A stretch of 64,000 nucleotides of DNA from Bosea sp. Tri-49 (GTDB lineage: Bacteria; Pseudomonadota; Alphaproteobacteria; Rhizobiales; Beijerinckiaceae). Each line of letters begins with the position of its first letter. Within the stretch, counting starts at the first letter, position 1. This document shows positions 1 through 9,189 of the stretch, piece by piece. The DNA is taken from NCBI RefSeq assembly GCF_003952665.1, contig NZ_CP017946.1, positions 2,666,001 to 2,730,000 on the forward strand, written 5' to 3'. A program made the translations under genes and the position numbers. The notes under the pieces are model-generated. The model saw nothing but the letters and a program-made list of their open reading frames with translations, did not search any database and was not told the DNA's origin.

Positions 1-329
1 GGCTCGGAGGCGAGATGGAGCTGGCCGATCGCCTCGGCGTCGGGATTGTCGCGATAATGCTGCAGCGCGGCGTCGAGCCGTTCGCGATCGGGGCCGAAGC
101 GCTCCTGCAGCAGGCGGAAGAAGGCGAGCCGACCGGCCTCGTCGAGCCGCTCCCAGTCATCGAGAACGGCCTGCGCCAGCGCCATGCCGGAAGCCTCGCC
201 GCGGCCCGAGAGCAGGTCCTCGCAGAGCTTGTCGAGCGGCCGCCGGCGGTTCGAGGCGAAGCGCTCGAAATTGATCAGCGCCCGGCCGCGATCGGCGACG
301 CTGGTCAGGAGATCGCCAAGAAACGCCAT
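1..329 (-). CDS. Malonyl-CoA decarboxylase, N-terminal part (cut by window edge)
   Basis: The minus-strand frame opens with ATG at 329 (MAFLGDLLTSVADRG) and runs off the left edge without a stop, giving about 109 residues. The stretch LLSGRGEASGMALAQ followed by a helical segment matches the N-terminal helical domain of malonyl-CoA decarboxylase, which converts malonyl-CoA to acetyl-CoA and CO2. The catalytic GNAT-like C-terminal domain lies outside the window. The gene reads away from the acid-sugar kinase on the same strand, which ends 84 bases upstream. The family call rests on N-terminal similarity only. Confidence 0.7.
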   Translation of the reverse strand, partial: MAFLGDLLTSVADRGRALINFERFASNRRRPLDKLCEDLLSGRGEASGMALAQAVLDDWERLDEAGRLAFFRLLQERFGPDRERLDAALQHYRDNPDAEAIGQLHLASE

Positions 330-413
330 CTGCACCCCCAAAGCCTCGCTTGCACCGCCTATCCTATACGAGTTTACCGAAGCGCAAACGCGAGGCGACG
401 CGACACGATCGCG

Positions 414-1679
414 CTACCTCAAGAGTTCCCACGCCTTGAGGAAGAAATCGGGCGCGCCAAAATTCCCCGACTTCAGCGCCACCACCATGTCAGGCCCGTC
501 GACGACGCGGGTCCAGGGCACGCCGGGATCGATCTCAGGGCCGATCTCCAGCGTGCGGATGGAAAGCCCCTGCACGACCGCGCCGGAAGTCTCGCCGCCC
601 GCCACGAGCAGGCGGGTGACACCACCGGCGTTCAGAAGTCGCGCGAGTTCGGCGAAGGCGTGCTCGACCGTCTCGCCGGCCTTGTCGCGGCCGAGCTTGT
701 CCTGCACCGCTGCGACCTCAGCCGGGTCGTCGCTAGAGTAAACGAGGAAGGGCTTGTCGGCCGGCTGCGCCAGGGCCCAATCCGCCAGCTCCTTCGCCGT
801 CTGCTTGCCACCGGCCAGCACCAGCGGATCGACCTTCAGCGCCGGGATGCCGGCAGCCAGGGCCGCCTTGATCTGACCGCGTGTCGCCGCCGAGCAGCTG
901 CCGGAGATGATGCCGGCGCGGCCGGCCGGCGCCGAGAGATGCGTCGCAGTCTCACGCCAGGGCAAAAGCCCCGCTTTGCGGAAGTTCTCGGGCAGGCCCA
1001 TGGCGATGCCGGAGCCGCCGGTGAGCAGGACATGGTCGGAAATGGCCTCGCCGAGCACCATCAGATGGCCGTTGTCGAGCGCGTCGGTGACGACATAGCG
1101 CACGCCGTCCGCCGCTAGTTCGGCCAGGCGCTTGCGCACGGCGGCAGCGCCCTGGTTGACGGCAGCATAGGAGGCGAGTCCGACCTTGTGCCCGGTCTGC
1201 GCGCCCATCAGCCGCATCAGGTTCGAATCCCGCATCGGCGTCAGCGGGTGATCCTTCATCGAGCTCTCGTGCAGCGGCACCTCGCCGACAAAGAGATAGC
1301 CCTGGAAGATCGAGCGGCCATTCGCCGGGAAGGCCGGGCAGACAATGGCCTGATGGGCGCCTAGGCGCTGCATCAGCGCATCGGCGACCGGGCCGATATT
1401 GCCCTTGGCCGTCGAATCGAAGGTCGAGCAGTATTTGAACAGGATCTGCCGCGCGCCGGCAGCCAGCAGCGCCTCGCAGGCGGCGAGCGAATCCGCCACG
1501 GCTTCAGCGACAGGATTGGTGCGCGATTTCAGCGCGACGACGACGGCATCGGCCTCGGGCAGTTTCGCGCCGGCAGCGGGCGCGCCGATGACCTGGACCG
1601 TGCGCATGCCGGCGCGGTTCAGCATCAGGGCGACGTCGGTCGCGCCCGTCATGTCGTCGGCAATCACACCCAGCAGCAT
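414..1679 (-). CDS. Four-carbon acid sugar kinase (OtnK/DUF1537 family)
   Basis: The protein has 421 residues, the usual size of the DUF1537 family of ATP-dependent kinases that phosphorylate four-carbon sugar acids such as 3-oxo-tetronate. The N-terminus MLLGVIADDMTGATDVALML is the family's conserved substrate-binding opening. A Gly-rich segment GGSGIAMGLPENF lies mid-protein, and the C-terminal region with VAGGETSGAVVQGL is the nucleotide-binding part. A longer frame upstream exists, but ATG 1679 has an AAAAGG ribosome site and begins exactly at the conserved core. OtnC aldolase and LtnD dehydrogenase partners are not adjacent, so the exact substrate is open. Confidence 0.85.
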   Translation of the reverse strand: MLLGVIADDMTGATDVALMLNRAGMRTVQVIGAPAAGAKLPEADAVVVALKSRTNPVAEAVADSLAACEALLAAGARQILFKYCSTFDSTAKGNIGPVADALMQRLGAHQAIVCPAFPANGRSIFQGYLFVGEVPLHESSMKDHPLTPMRDSNLMRLMGAQTGHKVGLASYAAVNQGAAAVRKRLAELAADGVRYVVTDALDNGHLMVLGEAISDHVLLTGGSGIAMGLPENFRKAGLLPWRETATHLSAPAGRAGIISGSCSAATRGQIKAALAAGIPALKVDPLVLAGGKQTAKELADWALAQPADKPFLVYSSDDPAEVAAVQDKLGRDKAGETVEHAFAELARLLNAGGVTRLLVAGGETSGAVVQGLSIRTLEIGPEIDPGVPWTRVVDGPDMVVALKSGNFGAPDFFLKAWELLR

Positions 1680-2035
1680 CGTTCGACCTTTTCTGTTGGA
1701 CTTGCCGCATAAGCATACGAGCAACGTCCGGCAAATCTTGCATACCAGAATCGATGCAAACAGCGACAGAGCCGGATCGCGCCGCTGCCATGCAAGCGCT
1801 GGCGACTGGCATTCGTCATACTGTATCCATTGCACCAATCGCGTTGGCGTGGAATGTTTCAGACAACGCTCGGCAGGGACAAGGCGAGCCTATCGACGAT
1901 CACCTTGAAATGCGCCAACTTGGTACCGAATGGGACCAAGTCAGAATGAACCCGCGGAGCTGCCAGAATCGCCGAAGAGCGAGGGCGCACCGGTCAGCGG
2001 GCCACTATCAAAGCAAAACAAACAGGGGAACAGCG
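1680..2035. other. Divergent intergenic region between acid-sugar kinase and peptide ABC operon
   Basis: These 356 bases separate two divergent start codons and must carry both promoters. No gene is supported here. Two weak dyads are visible: TTGCAT (1738-1743) with ATGCAA (1754-1759), and ATACTGTAT (1818-1826). Either could be an operator for a GntR-type regulator, but no regulator gene is adjacent, and six-base arms are expected by chance at this length. Confidence 0.4.
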
Positions 2036-3541
2036 ATGAAACGTATCGTACTGCTTGCGTCGGCGGCCTTGCTCGGCCTCGCCGCACTTCCGGCCCAGGC
2101 CCAATCGCCGTCGACCTTGCGCATCGGGCTCCAGGAAGACCCCGATATGCTCGATCCGCACAAGGCACGCACCTTCGTCGGCCGCATCGTTTTCATGGGG
2201 CTGTGCGACCGGCTCGTCGACATAGACCCGGAGCTGAAGATCATCCCGCGGCTCGCGACCGAATGGTCGTTCTCGGCCGACGGGCTGACGCTGACGATGA
2301 AGCTGCGGACAGACGCCAAGTTCCATGACGGCGAAACCTTCAACGCAGAGGCCGCCAAGGCCAATATCGAGCGGGCGATGACCCTGCCGGATTCGCTGCG
2401 CAAATCCGAGCTCGCCTCGGTCGAGAACGTCAGCGCTCCCGATCCGGCGACGCTCGTCTTCAAGCTCAAGCGTCCCGATGCGACGTTGCTCGCCCAGCTC
2501 ACCGATCGCGCCGGCATGATGCTGTCGCCCAAGAGCCTCGGCCCCGACATCACCGCCAAGCCGATCTGCTCCGGCCCCTACCAATTCGTCGAGCGCGTCC
2601 AGAACGACCGCATCGTGCTCGACAAGTTCAAGGGGCACTGGGAAGCCGACAAGTACCAGTTCGACCGTATCGTCTACCGCGCCATCCCCGACACCACGGT
2701 CCGGCTCGCCAACCTGCGCGCCGGCGAGCTCGACATGCTGGAGCGTCTGGCGCCGACCGATGTGAAATCGGCCCAGGGCGACAAGAGCCTGAAGGTCCAG
2801 AGCACCGCCAATCTCGGCTACCAGGGCATCACCATCAACACCGGCCATGGCGAGGCCGCCAACCAGCCGATGGGCAAGGACAAGCGGGTGCGACAGGCGC
2901 TGTCGCTCGCCATCGACCGCAAGGTGCTGAGCCAGGTCGTGTTCGAAGGGCTCTATGAGCCGATGATCCAGCCCTTCAATCCCGGCAACCAGTATCTCTC
3001 TGCCGCCTTCCCCGTGCCGGCGCGCGACGTCGCCAAGGCCAAGGCGCTGCTGAAGGAGGCTGGCGTCGCCAAGGTCAGCATCGATCTCTTCGTCACCAAC
3101 AACCCCGTCGACGCCCAGCTCGGCCAGGTCATCCAGGCGATGGCGCAGGAGGTCGGCATCGACGTCCAGATCCGCTCGACCGAATTCGCCAGCCAGCTGC
3201 GCGACCAGCAGCAGGGCAAGTTCCAGATGAGCCGGATCGGCTGGTCCGGCCGCATCGACCCCGACGGCAATATCCACCAGTTCGTTACCAGCAAGGGCAA
3301 CCAGAACGACGGCAAGTATTCCAACGCCGAGGTCGACAAGCTGCTCGACGAGGCCCGCACGATCTACGACGTCGCCGAGCGTAAGAAGCGCTACGACGCG
3401 GCGCAGAAGATGCTCCAGGACGAATTGCCGATCGTCTATCTCTACAACCAGACCGTCTTCTTCGCGCTGCGCTCCAACCTCCAGGGCTTCGTGATCAATC
3501 CCGACGGGATGATCCGGCTGTCGGGACTGAAGCGGTCGTGA
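2036..3541 (+). CDS. ABC transporter substrate-binding protein, peptide/nickel type (SBP_bac_5)
   Basis: The 501-residue precursor starts at ATG 2036 behind an AGGGGA ribosome site. Residues 1-23 (MKRIVLLASAALLG...AQAQS) form a Sec signal peptide, so the mature protein is periplasmic. The N-terminal lobe TLRIGLQEDPDMLDP, the DAKFHDGETFNAEA block and RVRQALSLAIDRKVL are hallmarks of the DppA/OppA/NikA family. It heads an operon with two permeases, a gamma-glutamyltransferase-like enzyme and a DUF1028 protein, which suggests uptake of a peptide or gamma-glutamyl compound. No ATPase gene accompanies it. Substrate cannot be read from sequence. Confidence 0.9.
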   Translation: MKRIVLLASAALLGLAALPAQAQSPSTLRIGLQEDPDMLDPHKARTFVGRIVFMGLCDRLVDIDPELKIIPRLATEWSFSADGLTLTMKLRTDAKFHDGETFNAEAAKANIERAMTLPDSLRKSELASVENVSAPDPATLVFKLKRPDATLLAQLTDRAGMMLSPKSLGPDITAKPICSGPYQFVERVQNDRIVLDKFKGHWEADKYQFDRIVYRAIPDTTVRLANLRAGELDMLERLAPTDVKSAQGDKSLKVQSTANLGYQGITINTGHGEAANQPMGKDKRVRQALSLAIDRKVLSQVVFEGLYEPMIQPFNPGNQYLSAAFPVPARDVAKAKALLKEAGVAKVSIDLFVTNNPVDAQLGQVIQAMAQEVGIDVQIRSTEFASQLRDQQQGKFQMSRIGWSGRIDPDGNIHQFVTSKGNQNDGKYSNAEVDKLLDEARTIYDVAERKKRYDAAQKMLQDELPIVYLYNQTVFFALRSNLQGFVINPDGMIRLSGLKRS

Positions 3542-3611
3542 GCATGTCGTTCGACAAGGGAGAGCGCGGCGATCCCGTTCTCTCCCTGCCTCCTAGAGGT
3601 AAGCGGCAGCC

Positions 3612-4556
3612 ATGCTCGCGCTGATTGGCCGCCGCCTCGTGATCGCGATCCCGACGCTGTTCCTGGTGTCGCTCTTCGTCTTCGCCCTGCAGCGGGCGCT
3701 GCCGGGCGATCCGTTCCTAGTGATCGCCGGCGAGGAGCGCGATCCCGAGGTGATCGCGCGCCTGCGCCAGATCTACCGGATGGACGATCCGATCGTGGTG
3801 CAGTTCTTCGCCTGGCTCGGCCAGGTGATCCAGGGCGATTTCGGCCGTTCGCTGCGCACCGGCGAGCCGGTGCTCGGGCTGATCGTGCAGAAGCTCGGCG
3901 TCACCTTCCAGCTGGCCGTCGCCTCGATGATCGTCGCCGTCGGCATCGGTATCCCCGCCGGCATCATCGCTGCCAGGCGCAAGGACACCATCGCCGACTA
4001 TTCGGCGAGCGCCGTCGCGCTCTTCGGCCTCTCGGTCCCGCATTTCTGGCTCGGGATCATGCTGATCCTGCTGGTCTCGGTCGAGTTGCGCTGGCTGCCG
4101 GCCTCGGGCTTCGAATCGATCTTCAGCGACCCGCGCGCCGCGATCGAGCGGCTGATCATGCCGGCCTTCGTGCTCGGCGGCGGGCTCGCGGCCTCACTGA
4201 TGCGCCATACCCGCTCGGCCATGCTCGAAGTGCTGCAGTCCGACTATGTCCGGACCGCCCGCGCCAAAGGGCTGGCCGAGGATGCGGTGATCAACCGGCA
4301 CGCGCTGCGCAATGCGCTGGTGCCGATCATCACCCTGTCGACGATCCTGTTCGGCGAACTGCTCGCCGGCGCGGTGCTGACCGAGCAGGTCTTCACCATC
4401 CCAGGCTTCGGCAAGCTGATCGTCGATGCGGTCTTCAACCGCGACTATGGCGTCGTCCAGGGCGTGGTGCTCTGCACCGCGATCGGCTTCATCATCATGA
4501 ACCTCCTCGCGGATGTCCTCTACATCCTCGTCAATCCGCGCCTGAGGGACAGCTGA
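3612..4556 (+). CDS. ABC transporter permease, DppB type
   Basis: This 314-residue inner-membrane protein has about six hydrophobic segments. It carries the DppB signature: the N-terminal LIGRRLVIAIPTLFLVSLF helix, ALPGDPF, and the cytoplasmic EAA loop in the region VRTARAKGLAEDAVINRHAL that contacts the ATPase. It follows the binding-protein gene by 70 bases and overlaps the next permease gene by one base (TGATG at 4554-4558). It forms half of the transmembrane channel with the following gene product. Confidence 0.92.
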   Translation: MLALIGRRLVIAIPTLFLVSLFVFALQRALPGDPFLVIAGEERDPEVIARLRQIYRMDDPIVVQFFAWLGQVIQGDFGRSLRTGEPVLGLIVQKLGVTFQLAVASMIVAVGIGIPAGIIAARRKDTIADYSASAVALFGLSVPHFWLGIMLILLVSVELRWLPASGFESIFSDPRAAIERLIMPAFVLGGGLAASLMRHTRSAMLEVLQSDYVRTARAKGLAEDAVINRHALRNALVPIITLSTILFGELLAGAVLTEQVFTIPGFGKLIVDAVFNRDYGVVQGVVLCTAIGFIIMNLLADVLYILVNPRLRDS

Positions 4557-5425
4557 TGGGCGCCATGACCGTCCGCGCCACCGGGGCTAACCTTCATGGC
4601 CGCGGCTCCCTCCGTAAGCTGATGCGCAGCCGCTCGGCCCGGATCGGCGGCCTGATCGTGCTGGTCTTCGTCGCGATGGCGCTGCTCGCGCCCTTGCTGC
4701 CGCTCGCCGACCCGCTGAAGTCCAATTTCCTCGCCATCCGCAAGCCGCCCTCCGAGCTTTACTGGTTCGGCACCGACGAGCTCGGCCGCGACCAGGTTTC
4801 GCGACTGATCTTCGGCGCGCAGGCCTCGCTGCTCGCCGGGATCATCTCGGTCGCGATCGCGCTTGGCGTCGGCGTGCCGATCGGCCTGATCGCCGGCTGG
4901 TATGGAGGCTGGATCGACGCGGTGATCTCGCGCGTCACTGAAGCCCTGCTCGCCTGCCCCTTCCTGATTCTGGCGATCGCGCTCGCGGCCGTTCTCGGCC
5001 CGTCGCTGACCAATGCGATGATCGCGATCGGGCTCTCTTTCGCGCCGATCCTGATCCGGCTGGTGCGCGGGCAGGTGCTCGCGATCAAGAACGAAGAGTT
5101 TGTCGACGGCGCCCGCTCCATCGGCGGCGGCAGCCTCTACATCCTGTTTCGCCATGTGGCGCCGAACACGCTCTCCCCGATCATCGTCCAGTCGACGCTG
5201 TTCATGGCGCAGGCGATCGTGCTCGAAGCCGCCCTCTCCTTCCTCGGCCTCGGCCAGCAGCCGCCCTCACCGTCTTGGGGCCAGATGCTCAACGTCGCCA
5301 AGAATTTCATGGAGCAGGCGCCGTGGATGTCGGTGGCGCCCGGCGTCGCCATCTTCCTGGCGGTCCTGGGCTTCAACCTGCTCGGCGACGGCCTGCGGGA
5401 CGCGCTCGATCCCAAAGAATCCTGA
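4556..5425 (+). CDS. ABC transporter permease, DppC type
   Basis: The 289-residue partner permease has the DppC architecture: a cytoplasmic N-terminus, a first membrane helix near residues 33-52, the FGTDELGRDQVSRLIFGA motif just after it, and an EAA loop FVDGARSIGGGSLYILFRH. Its start codon overlaps the stop of the DppB-type gene, so translation is coupled. DppD and DppF ATPase genes are absent downstream; the next gene is an enzyme. The transporter therefore must borrow ATPases encoded elsewhere. Confidence 0.92.
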   Translation: MGAMTVRATGANLHGRGSLRKLMRSRSARIGGLIVLVFVAMALLAPLLPLADPLKSNFLAIRKPPSELYWFGTDELGRDQVSRLIFGAQASLLAGIISVAIALGVGVPIGLIAGWYGGWIDAVISRVTEALLACPFLILAIALAAVLGPSLTNAMIAIGLSFAPILIRLVRGQVLAIKNEEFVDGARSIGGGSLYILFRHVAPNTLSPIIVQSTLFMAQAIVLEAALSFLGLGQQPPSPSWGQMLNVAKNFMEQAPWMSVAPGVAIFLAVLGFNLLGDGLRDALDPKES

Positions 5426-5449
5426 TCCTATCGCCTAAGGAACTGCCTC

Positions 5450-7252
5450 ATGTTCACCACCCGCCCCGAGATCCTCGGCACTTTCGGCGTCGTCACCTCG
5501 ACGCACTGGCTCGCGACCGCGTCGGGCATGGCGATGCTGGAGAAGGGCGGCAACGCCTTCGACGCCTGCGCCGCCGCCGCCTTCGTGCTGCAGGTGGTCG
5601 AGCCGCATCTGGTCGGCCCGGCCGGCGACATGCCGGCGGTGTTCTATTCGGCCGAGACCAAGAAGGTCGAAGTGCTCTGCGCCCAGGGGCCGGCGCCGGC
5701 CGCGGCGACGATCGAGGCCTATAAGGACCTCGGCATCGACATCATCCCCGGCGACGGCCTGCTCTCGACCGTGATCCCCGGCGCCTTCGGCGGCTGGATG
5801 ACGATGCTGCGCGACCATGGCCGCCTGCCCCTGCGCGAGGTGCTGGAGCCGGCGATCGGCTATTTCGAGAACGGCCACCCGATGCTGCCGCGCGTCTCCG
5901 ACACGATCGCGGGGCTGACCGACCTCTTCAGCAATGAATGGCCGACATCGGGCGCAGTCTATCTCCCGGGCGGCAACGTCCCGAAGGGCCGCGAGCTCTT
6001 CCGCAATCCGGCGGCGGCGGAAACCTACAAGCGCATCCTCGCGGAGGCGGAGGCTGCCGGCGGCGACCGTCAAAAGCAGATTCAGGCCGCCTATGACTGT
6101 TGGTACAAGGGTTTCGTCGCCGAGGCGATGGACGCCTTCTGCCGCACGGAAGCGCCGATGGATTCGACCGGGCGCCGACATAAGGGCCTGCTCACGGCGC
6201 AGGACATGGCCGGCTGGACACCGCATTACGAGGCTCCGGCGAGCGTGACCTATCACGACTGGGAGGTGTTCAAGATCGGCCCCTGGGGCCAGGGTCCCGT
6301 CTTCCTGCAGACGCTGAAGATCCTCGAAGGCTTCGACCTCTCCGCGATGGGCCCGGCCAGCCCCGAGTTCATCCACCATGTCGCCGAGGCGATGAAGCTC
6401 GCCTTCGCCGATCGCGAGGCCTATTACGGCGACCCGGATTTCGTGAAGGTGCCGCTGGCGACGCTGCTGTCGGAGGATTATGCCCGCGGCCGGCGCGCGC
6501 TGATCGGCGCCGAGGCCTCACAGGAAATCAGGCCTGGCGCAGTGCCCGGCTTCGGAGCCCAGGTCGCGCAGGCGCTCGCCAATATCCGGATCGCCGGCCA
6601 GCATGGCGCCACGAGCGGCGCGACTATCGGCGAGCCGACTTTGGCCTCGATGGTCGCCTCCTCGCAGCGCGGCGACACCGTCCATATCGACGTCATCGAC
6701 CGCTGGGGCAACATGGTCGCGGCGACGCCGTCGGGCGGCTGGCTGCAATCCTCCCCGGTAATCCCGGAGCTCGGCTTCCCGCTCAACTCGCGCGCCCAGG
6801 CCTTCTTCCTCGAAGAGGGCCTGCCCTCCTCGCTCGCGCCCGGCAAGCGCCCGCGCACGACGCTGACGCCGACCATCGCCTTCGAGAACGGCGAGCCGCG
6901 CCTCGCCTTCGGTACGCCGGGTGGCGACCAGCAGGAGCAATGGCAACTCGGCATGTTCCTGCGCCGGGTGCATCACGGCCTCAACCTGCAGGAGGCGATC
7001 GACCTGCCGCTGTTCCACACCCAGCATTTCCCCTCAACCTTCTATCCGCGCGAGGCGCGGCCGGGGCATCTGGCGGTCGAAGAGAGCGCCGGCGAGGCGG
7101 TGCTGGCCGATCTCGTGCGACGCGGGCATGATCTGGAGCGAGCTCCCGCCTGGACGGTTGGGCGTCTGACGGCAGCCGAAAAGAGCGCCAATGGGCTCTT
7201 GCGCGCCGCGGCGACGCCACGTCTGATGCAGGCCTACGCCGCCGGCCGCTGA
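5450..7252 (+). CDS. Gamma-glutamyltransferase family protein
   Basis: The 600-residue protein belongs to the Ntn-hydrolase gamma-glutamyltranspeptidase family, which self-cleaves to expose a Thr nucleophile and transfers or hydrolyses gamma-glutamyl groups. The N-terminal GVVTSTHWLATASGMAMLEKGG and the block GDTVHIDVIDRWGNMVAA are diagnostic. The Thr of GDTVH, residue 410, is the predicted nucleophile of the small subunit. No signal peptide is seen, so it is probably cytosolic, unlike classical periplasmic GGT. It sits 24 bases after the permease and 10 bases before a DUF1028 gene. Members of this group also include acylases, so the substrate is uncertain. Confidence 0.85.
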   Translation: MFTTRPEILGTFGVVTSTHWLATASGMAMLEKGGNAFDACAAAAFVLQVVEPHLVGPAGDMPAVFYSAETKKVEVLCAQGPAPAAATIEAYKDLGIDIIPGDGLLSTVIPGAFGGWMTMLRDHGRLPLREVLEPAIGYFENGHPMLPRVSDTIAGLTDLFSNEWPTSGAVYLPGGNVPKGRELFRNPAAAETYKRILAEAEAAGGDRQKQIQAAYDCWYKGFVAEAMDAFCRTEAPMDSTGRRHKGLLTAQDMAGWTPHYEAPASVTYHDWEVFKIGPWGQGPVFLQTLKILEGFDLSAMGPASPEFIHHVAEAMKLAFADREAYYGDPDFVKVPLATLLSEDYARGRRALIGAEASQEIRPGAVPGFGAQVAQALANIRIAGQHGATSGATIGEPTLASMVASSQRGDTVHIDVIDRWGNMVAATPSGGWLQSSPVIPELGFPLNSRAQAFFLEEGLPSSLAPGKRPRTTLTPTIAFENGEPRLAFGTPGGDQQEQWQLGMFLRRVHHGLNLQEAIDLPLFHTQHFPSTFYPREARPGHLAVEESAGEAVLADLVRRGHDLERAPAWTVGRLTAAEKSANGLLRAAATPRLMQAYAAGR

Positions 7253-7262
7253 GGAATCGCTC

Positions 7263-7988
7263 ATGACCTGGTCCATCGTCGCGCGCGATGCCGCGACCGG
7301 CGCTTTTGGCGTCGCCGTCTCGACCTGCGCCTTCGCCGTCGGCGCACGCGTGCCCTATGGCTGCGGCCGGGTCGGCGCGATCGCGACGCAGGCCTTCGTC
7401 AACCCGCTCTACGGCGTCGACGGCCTGCGACTGCTGCAGGAAGGACGCTCCTCGGTCGAGATCATCGCTAGCCTGACCGCGGCCGATGAAGGCCGGGCGC
7501 ACCGGCAAGTGCACCTGATCGACCGCGACGGCCGCACCGCCTCCTATACCGGCAATGCCTGCATCGACTGGTGCGGGGCGGTGAACGGGCCGCAGGTCTC
7601 GGTGGCGGGCAACATGCTGGCCGGGCCGGAGGTCGTCCAGGAGACGCTGAAGGCTTATGTCGAGAACTCAGGGCTCGACTTCGACGAACGATTGCTGGTG
7701 GCGCTCGAAGCCGGCGAGAAGGCCGGCGGCGACAAGCGCGGCCGGCAATCCTGCGCGATCCGGATCTGGGCCGGCGAGCCGGTGCCAAGCTTCGATGTCC
7801 GGGTCGATGATCACGCCGAGCCGCTTGTCGAGCTGCGCCGGATCTGGCGGGTGGCGCATCAGCGTTCCGTGCCGTTCCAGCAGGCCTCGCCTTCGCGGGC
7901 GCGCCCTGCCGGCGTCACCGACCGAGCCGAGCTCGACCGGCTGTGCAGTGAGTATGCCGCCGCGTGGAACGCGCGGCATCCGGAATAG
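7263..7988 (+). CDS. DUF1028 family Ntn-hydrolase-like protein
   Basis: The 241-residue protein begins MTWSIVARDAATGAFGVAVS, the conserved opening of DUF1028, and has the family's ATQAFVNPLYGVDGL and VAGNMLAG motifs. DUF1028 is placed in the Ntn-hydrolase superfamily, but its reaction is not established. A GAGGA ribosome site lies in the 10-base gap after the gamma-glutamyltransferase gene, so the two are almost surely co-transcribed. The C-terminal 50 residues are variable. I infer a role in processing the same imported peptide, amide or gamma-glutamyl substrate. Confidence 0.85.
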   Translation: MTWSIVARDAATGAFGVAVSTCAFAVGARVPYGCGRVGAIATQAFVNPLYGVDGLRLLQEGRSSVEIIASLTAADEGRAHRQVHLIDRDGRTASYTGNACIDWCGAVNGPQVSVAGNMLAGPEVVQETLKAYVENSGLDFDERLLVALEAGEKAGGDKRGRQSCAIRIWAGEPVPSFDVRVDDHAEPLVELRRIWRVAHQRSVPFQQASPSRARPAGVTDRAELDRLCSEYAAAWNARHPE

Positions 7989-8000
7989 GCGCGACCTGTC

Positions 8001-8150
8001 CCCTCTCCCCTTGCGGGAGAAGGTTACGGTGAGGGGTCGCGCGACGCTGATCGTCGGCTCACCGTCGCGCTTTTCGAAATCTCGAAGACCTGAGCAACCC
8101 CTCATCCGGCCCTTTGGGCCACCTTCTCCCACAAGGGGAGGAGAAGGGAA
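8001..8150. repeat. RIME-like intergenic palindromic repeat
   Basis: The stretch opens with CCCTCTCCCCTTGCGGGAGA and closes with its near inverse (CACAAGGGGAGGAGAAGGG), with CCCTCATCCGGC and GGCCCTTTGGGCC between them. This is the common rhizobial mosaic type in which two palindromes face each other. It fills the gap between the convergent DUF1028 and DapA-family genes. A related copy occurs at 52843-53060. Confidence 0.75.
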
Positions 8151-8159
8151 GCGAGACGC

Positions 8160-9116
8160 TCACGCTGCCTTGGCGGCCCGCCCCTCGGCCGCCCACTTGG
8201 CGTACCAGCTCTTGAAGCGACGCCATTCGGTCTCGACGTAGTTGCGCTGGGCGTCAGAGAGCTTGTCGGCGTCGTTGAAGTGGCGGTCATAGGCCTTGTG
8301 GCCTTCCAGCACCATCAGGTGCTTGTAGTACAGCACGAGGTCGACGCCCTCGTCGAAGGACGACAGGACGTAGAGTGCCCGCTCCAGCTCGAGCGCGTCG
8401 CGCTCGGCCTGGGGGTCGCCGGCCGCAGCCTTCTGCGAGAGTGCGACGAGGTGCAGGACTTCCTTGGGCAGAGCATTGCCGATGCCGGTGATCGCGCCGC
8501 CGGCACCGCAGCGGATGAAGCCGTGCGTGACCTGCGTGTCGACGCCGACCATCAGGGTCAGCTTGGGATCGCGGTTGGTGATGTGCTCGGCCGCATAGGT
8601 CAGCGCCGCGCCGCCGCCGAACTCCTTGAAGCCGACGAGGTGCGGGTAGCGCGCATTCAGCGCGAAGAACAGGTCGGCCTTGGTCTCGTAGCCGTAATAC
8701 GGGCTGTTGTAGATCACCGACGGCAGGTCGACCGCCGCTTCCAGGATGCCCTCGAAATGGGCGCGCTGCGCCTGCAGCGAAGAACCGCGCGAGAGCACGC
8801 GCGGGATCACCATCAGGCCCTGCGCGCCTGCCTTCTTGGCATGGGCGGCGAGCGCAGCGGCACGCTTGGGGTTCTGAGCGCCAGTGCCGACGATGAGCGG
8901 AATGCCGCCTTTCACCAGGGCCTCGACGCCCTCCATGCGCTGCTCGTCGGTCAGCAGCGGCCAGTCGCCCATCGAGCCGCAATAGACGACCGCCGACATG
9001 CCGGCGTCGATCAGGTGGCGGCCAGTGCGCACCAGCTCGGCGTAATCGACGTCGCCCGAGGCGGTGCAGGGGCTCATCAGGGCGGGAATCGTACCGCTGA
9101 AGATGTTCTTGGTCAT
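8160..9116 (-). CDS. Dihydrodipicolinate synthase (DapA) family lyase/aldolase
   Basis: The 318-residue protein is a class I TIM-barrel aldolase of the DapA/NAL family. Lys164 in VGFKEFGGG is the predicted Schiff-base lysine, and Tyr136 in VIYNSPYYG the proton-relay tyrosine. The usual pyruvate-binding GTTGE loop is replaced by CGSMGDW (46-52), which argues against true lysine biosynthesis and for a catabolic 2-oxo-acid substrate. Start ATG 9116 was chosen because conserved sequence begins there; further upstream the frame is low-complexity. It follows the TRAP binding-protein gene by 73 bases, so its substrate may be what that transporter imports. Confidence 0.85.
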   Translation of the reverse strand: MTKNIFSGTIPALMSPCTASGDVDYAELVRTGRHLIDAGMSAVVYCGSMGDWPLLTDEQRMEGVEALVKGGIPLIVGTGAQNPKRAAALAAHAKKAGAQGLMVIPRVLSRGSSLQAQRAHFEGILEAAVDLPSVIYNSPYYGYETKADLFFALNARYPHLVGFKEFGGGAALTYAAEHITNRDPKLTLMVGVDTQVTHGFIRCGAGGAITGIGNALPKEVLHLVALSQKAAAGDPQAERDALELERALYVLSSFDEGVDLVLYYKHLMVLEGHKAYDRHFNDADKLSDAQRNYVETEWRRFKSWYAKWAAEGRAAKAA

Positions 9117-9189
9117 GGCAGGGGTCCGCTCACGGGAGGAAATGCGGCTGCGGGCCTCTCGCCCACAGCCATGATGATAGCCCAAAAAA

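Noticed and set aside
15..1118. A long plus-strand frame at the left edge
   Set aside because: It is antisense to the malonyl-CoA decarboxylase and acid-sugar kinase genes, both recognised from conserved motifs.
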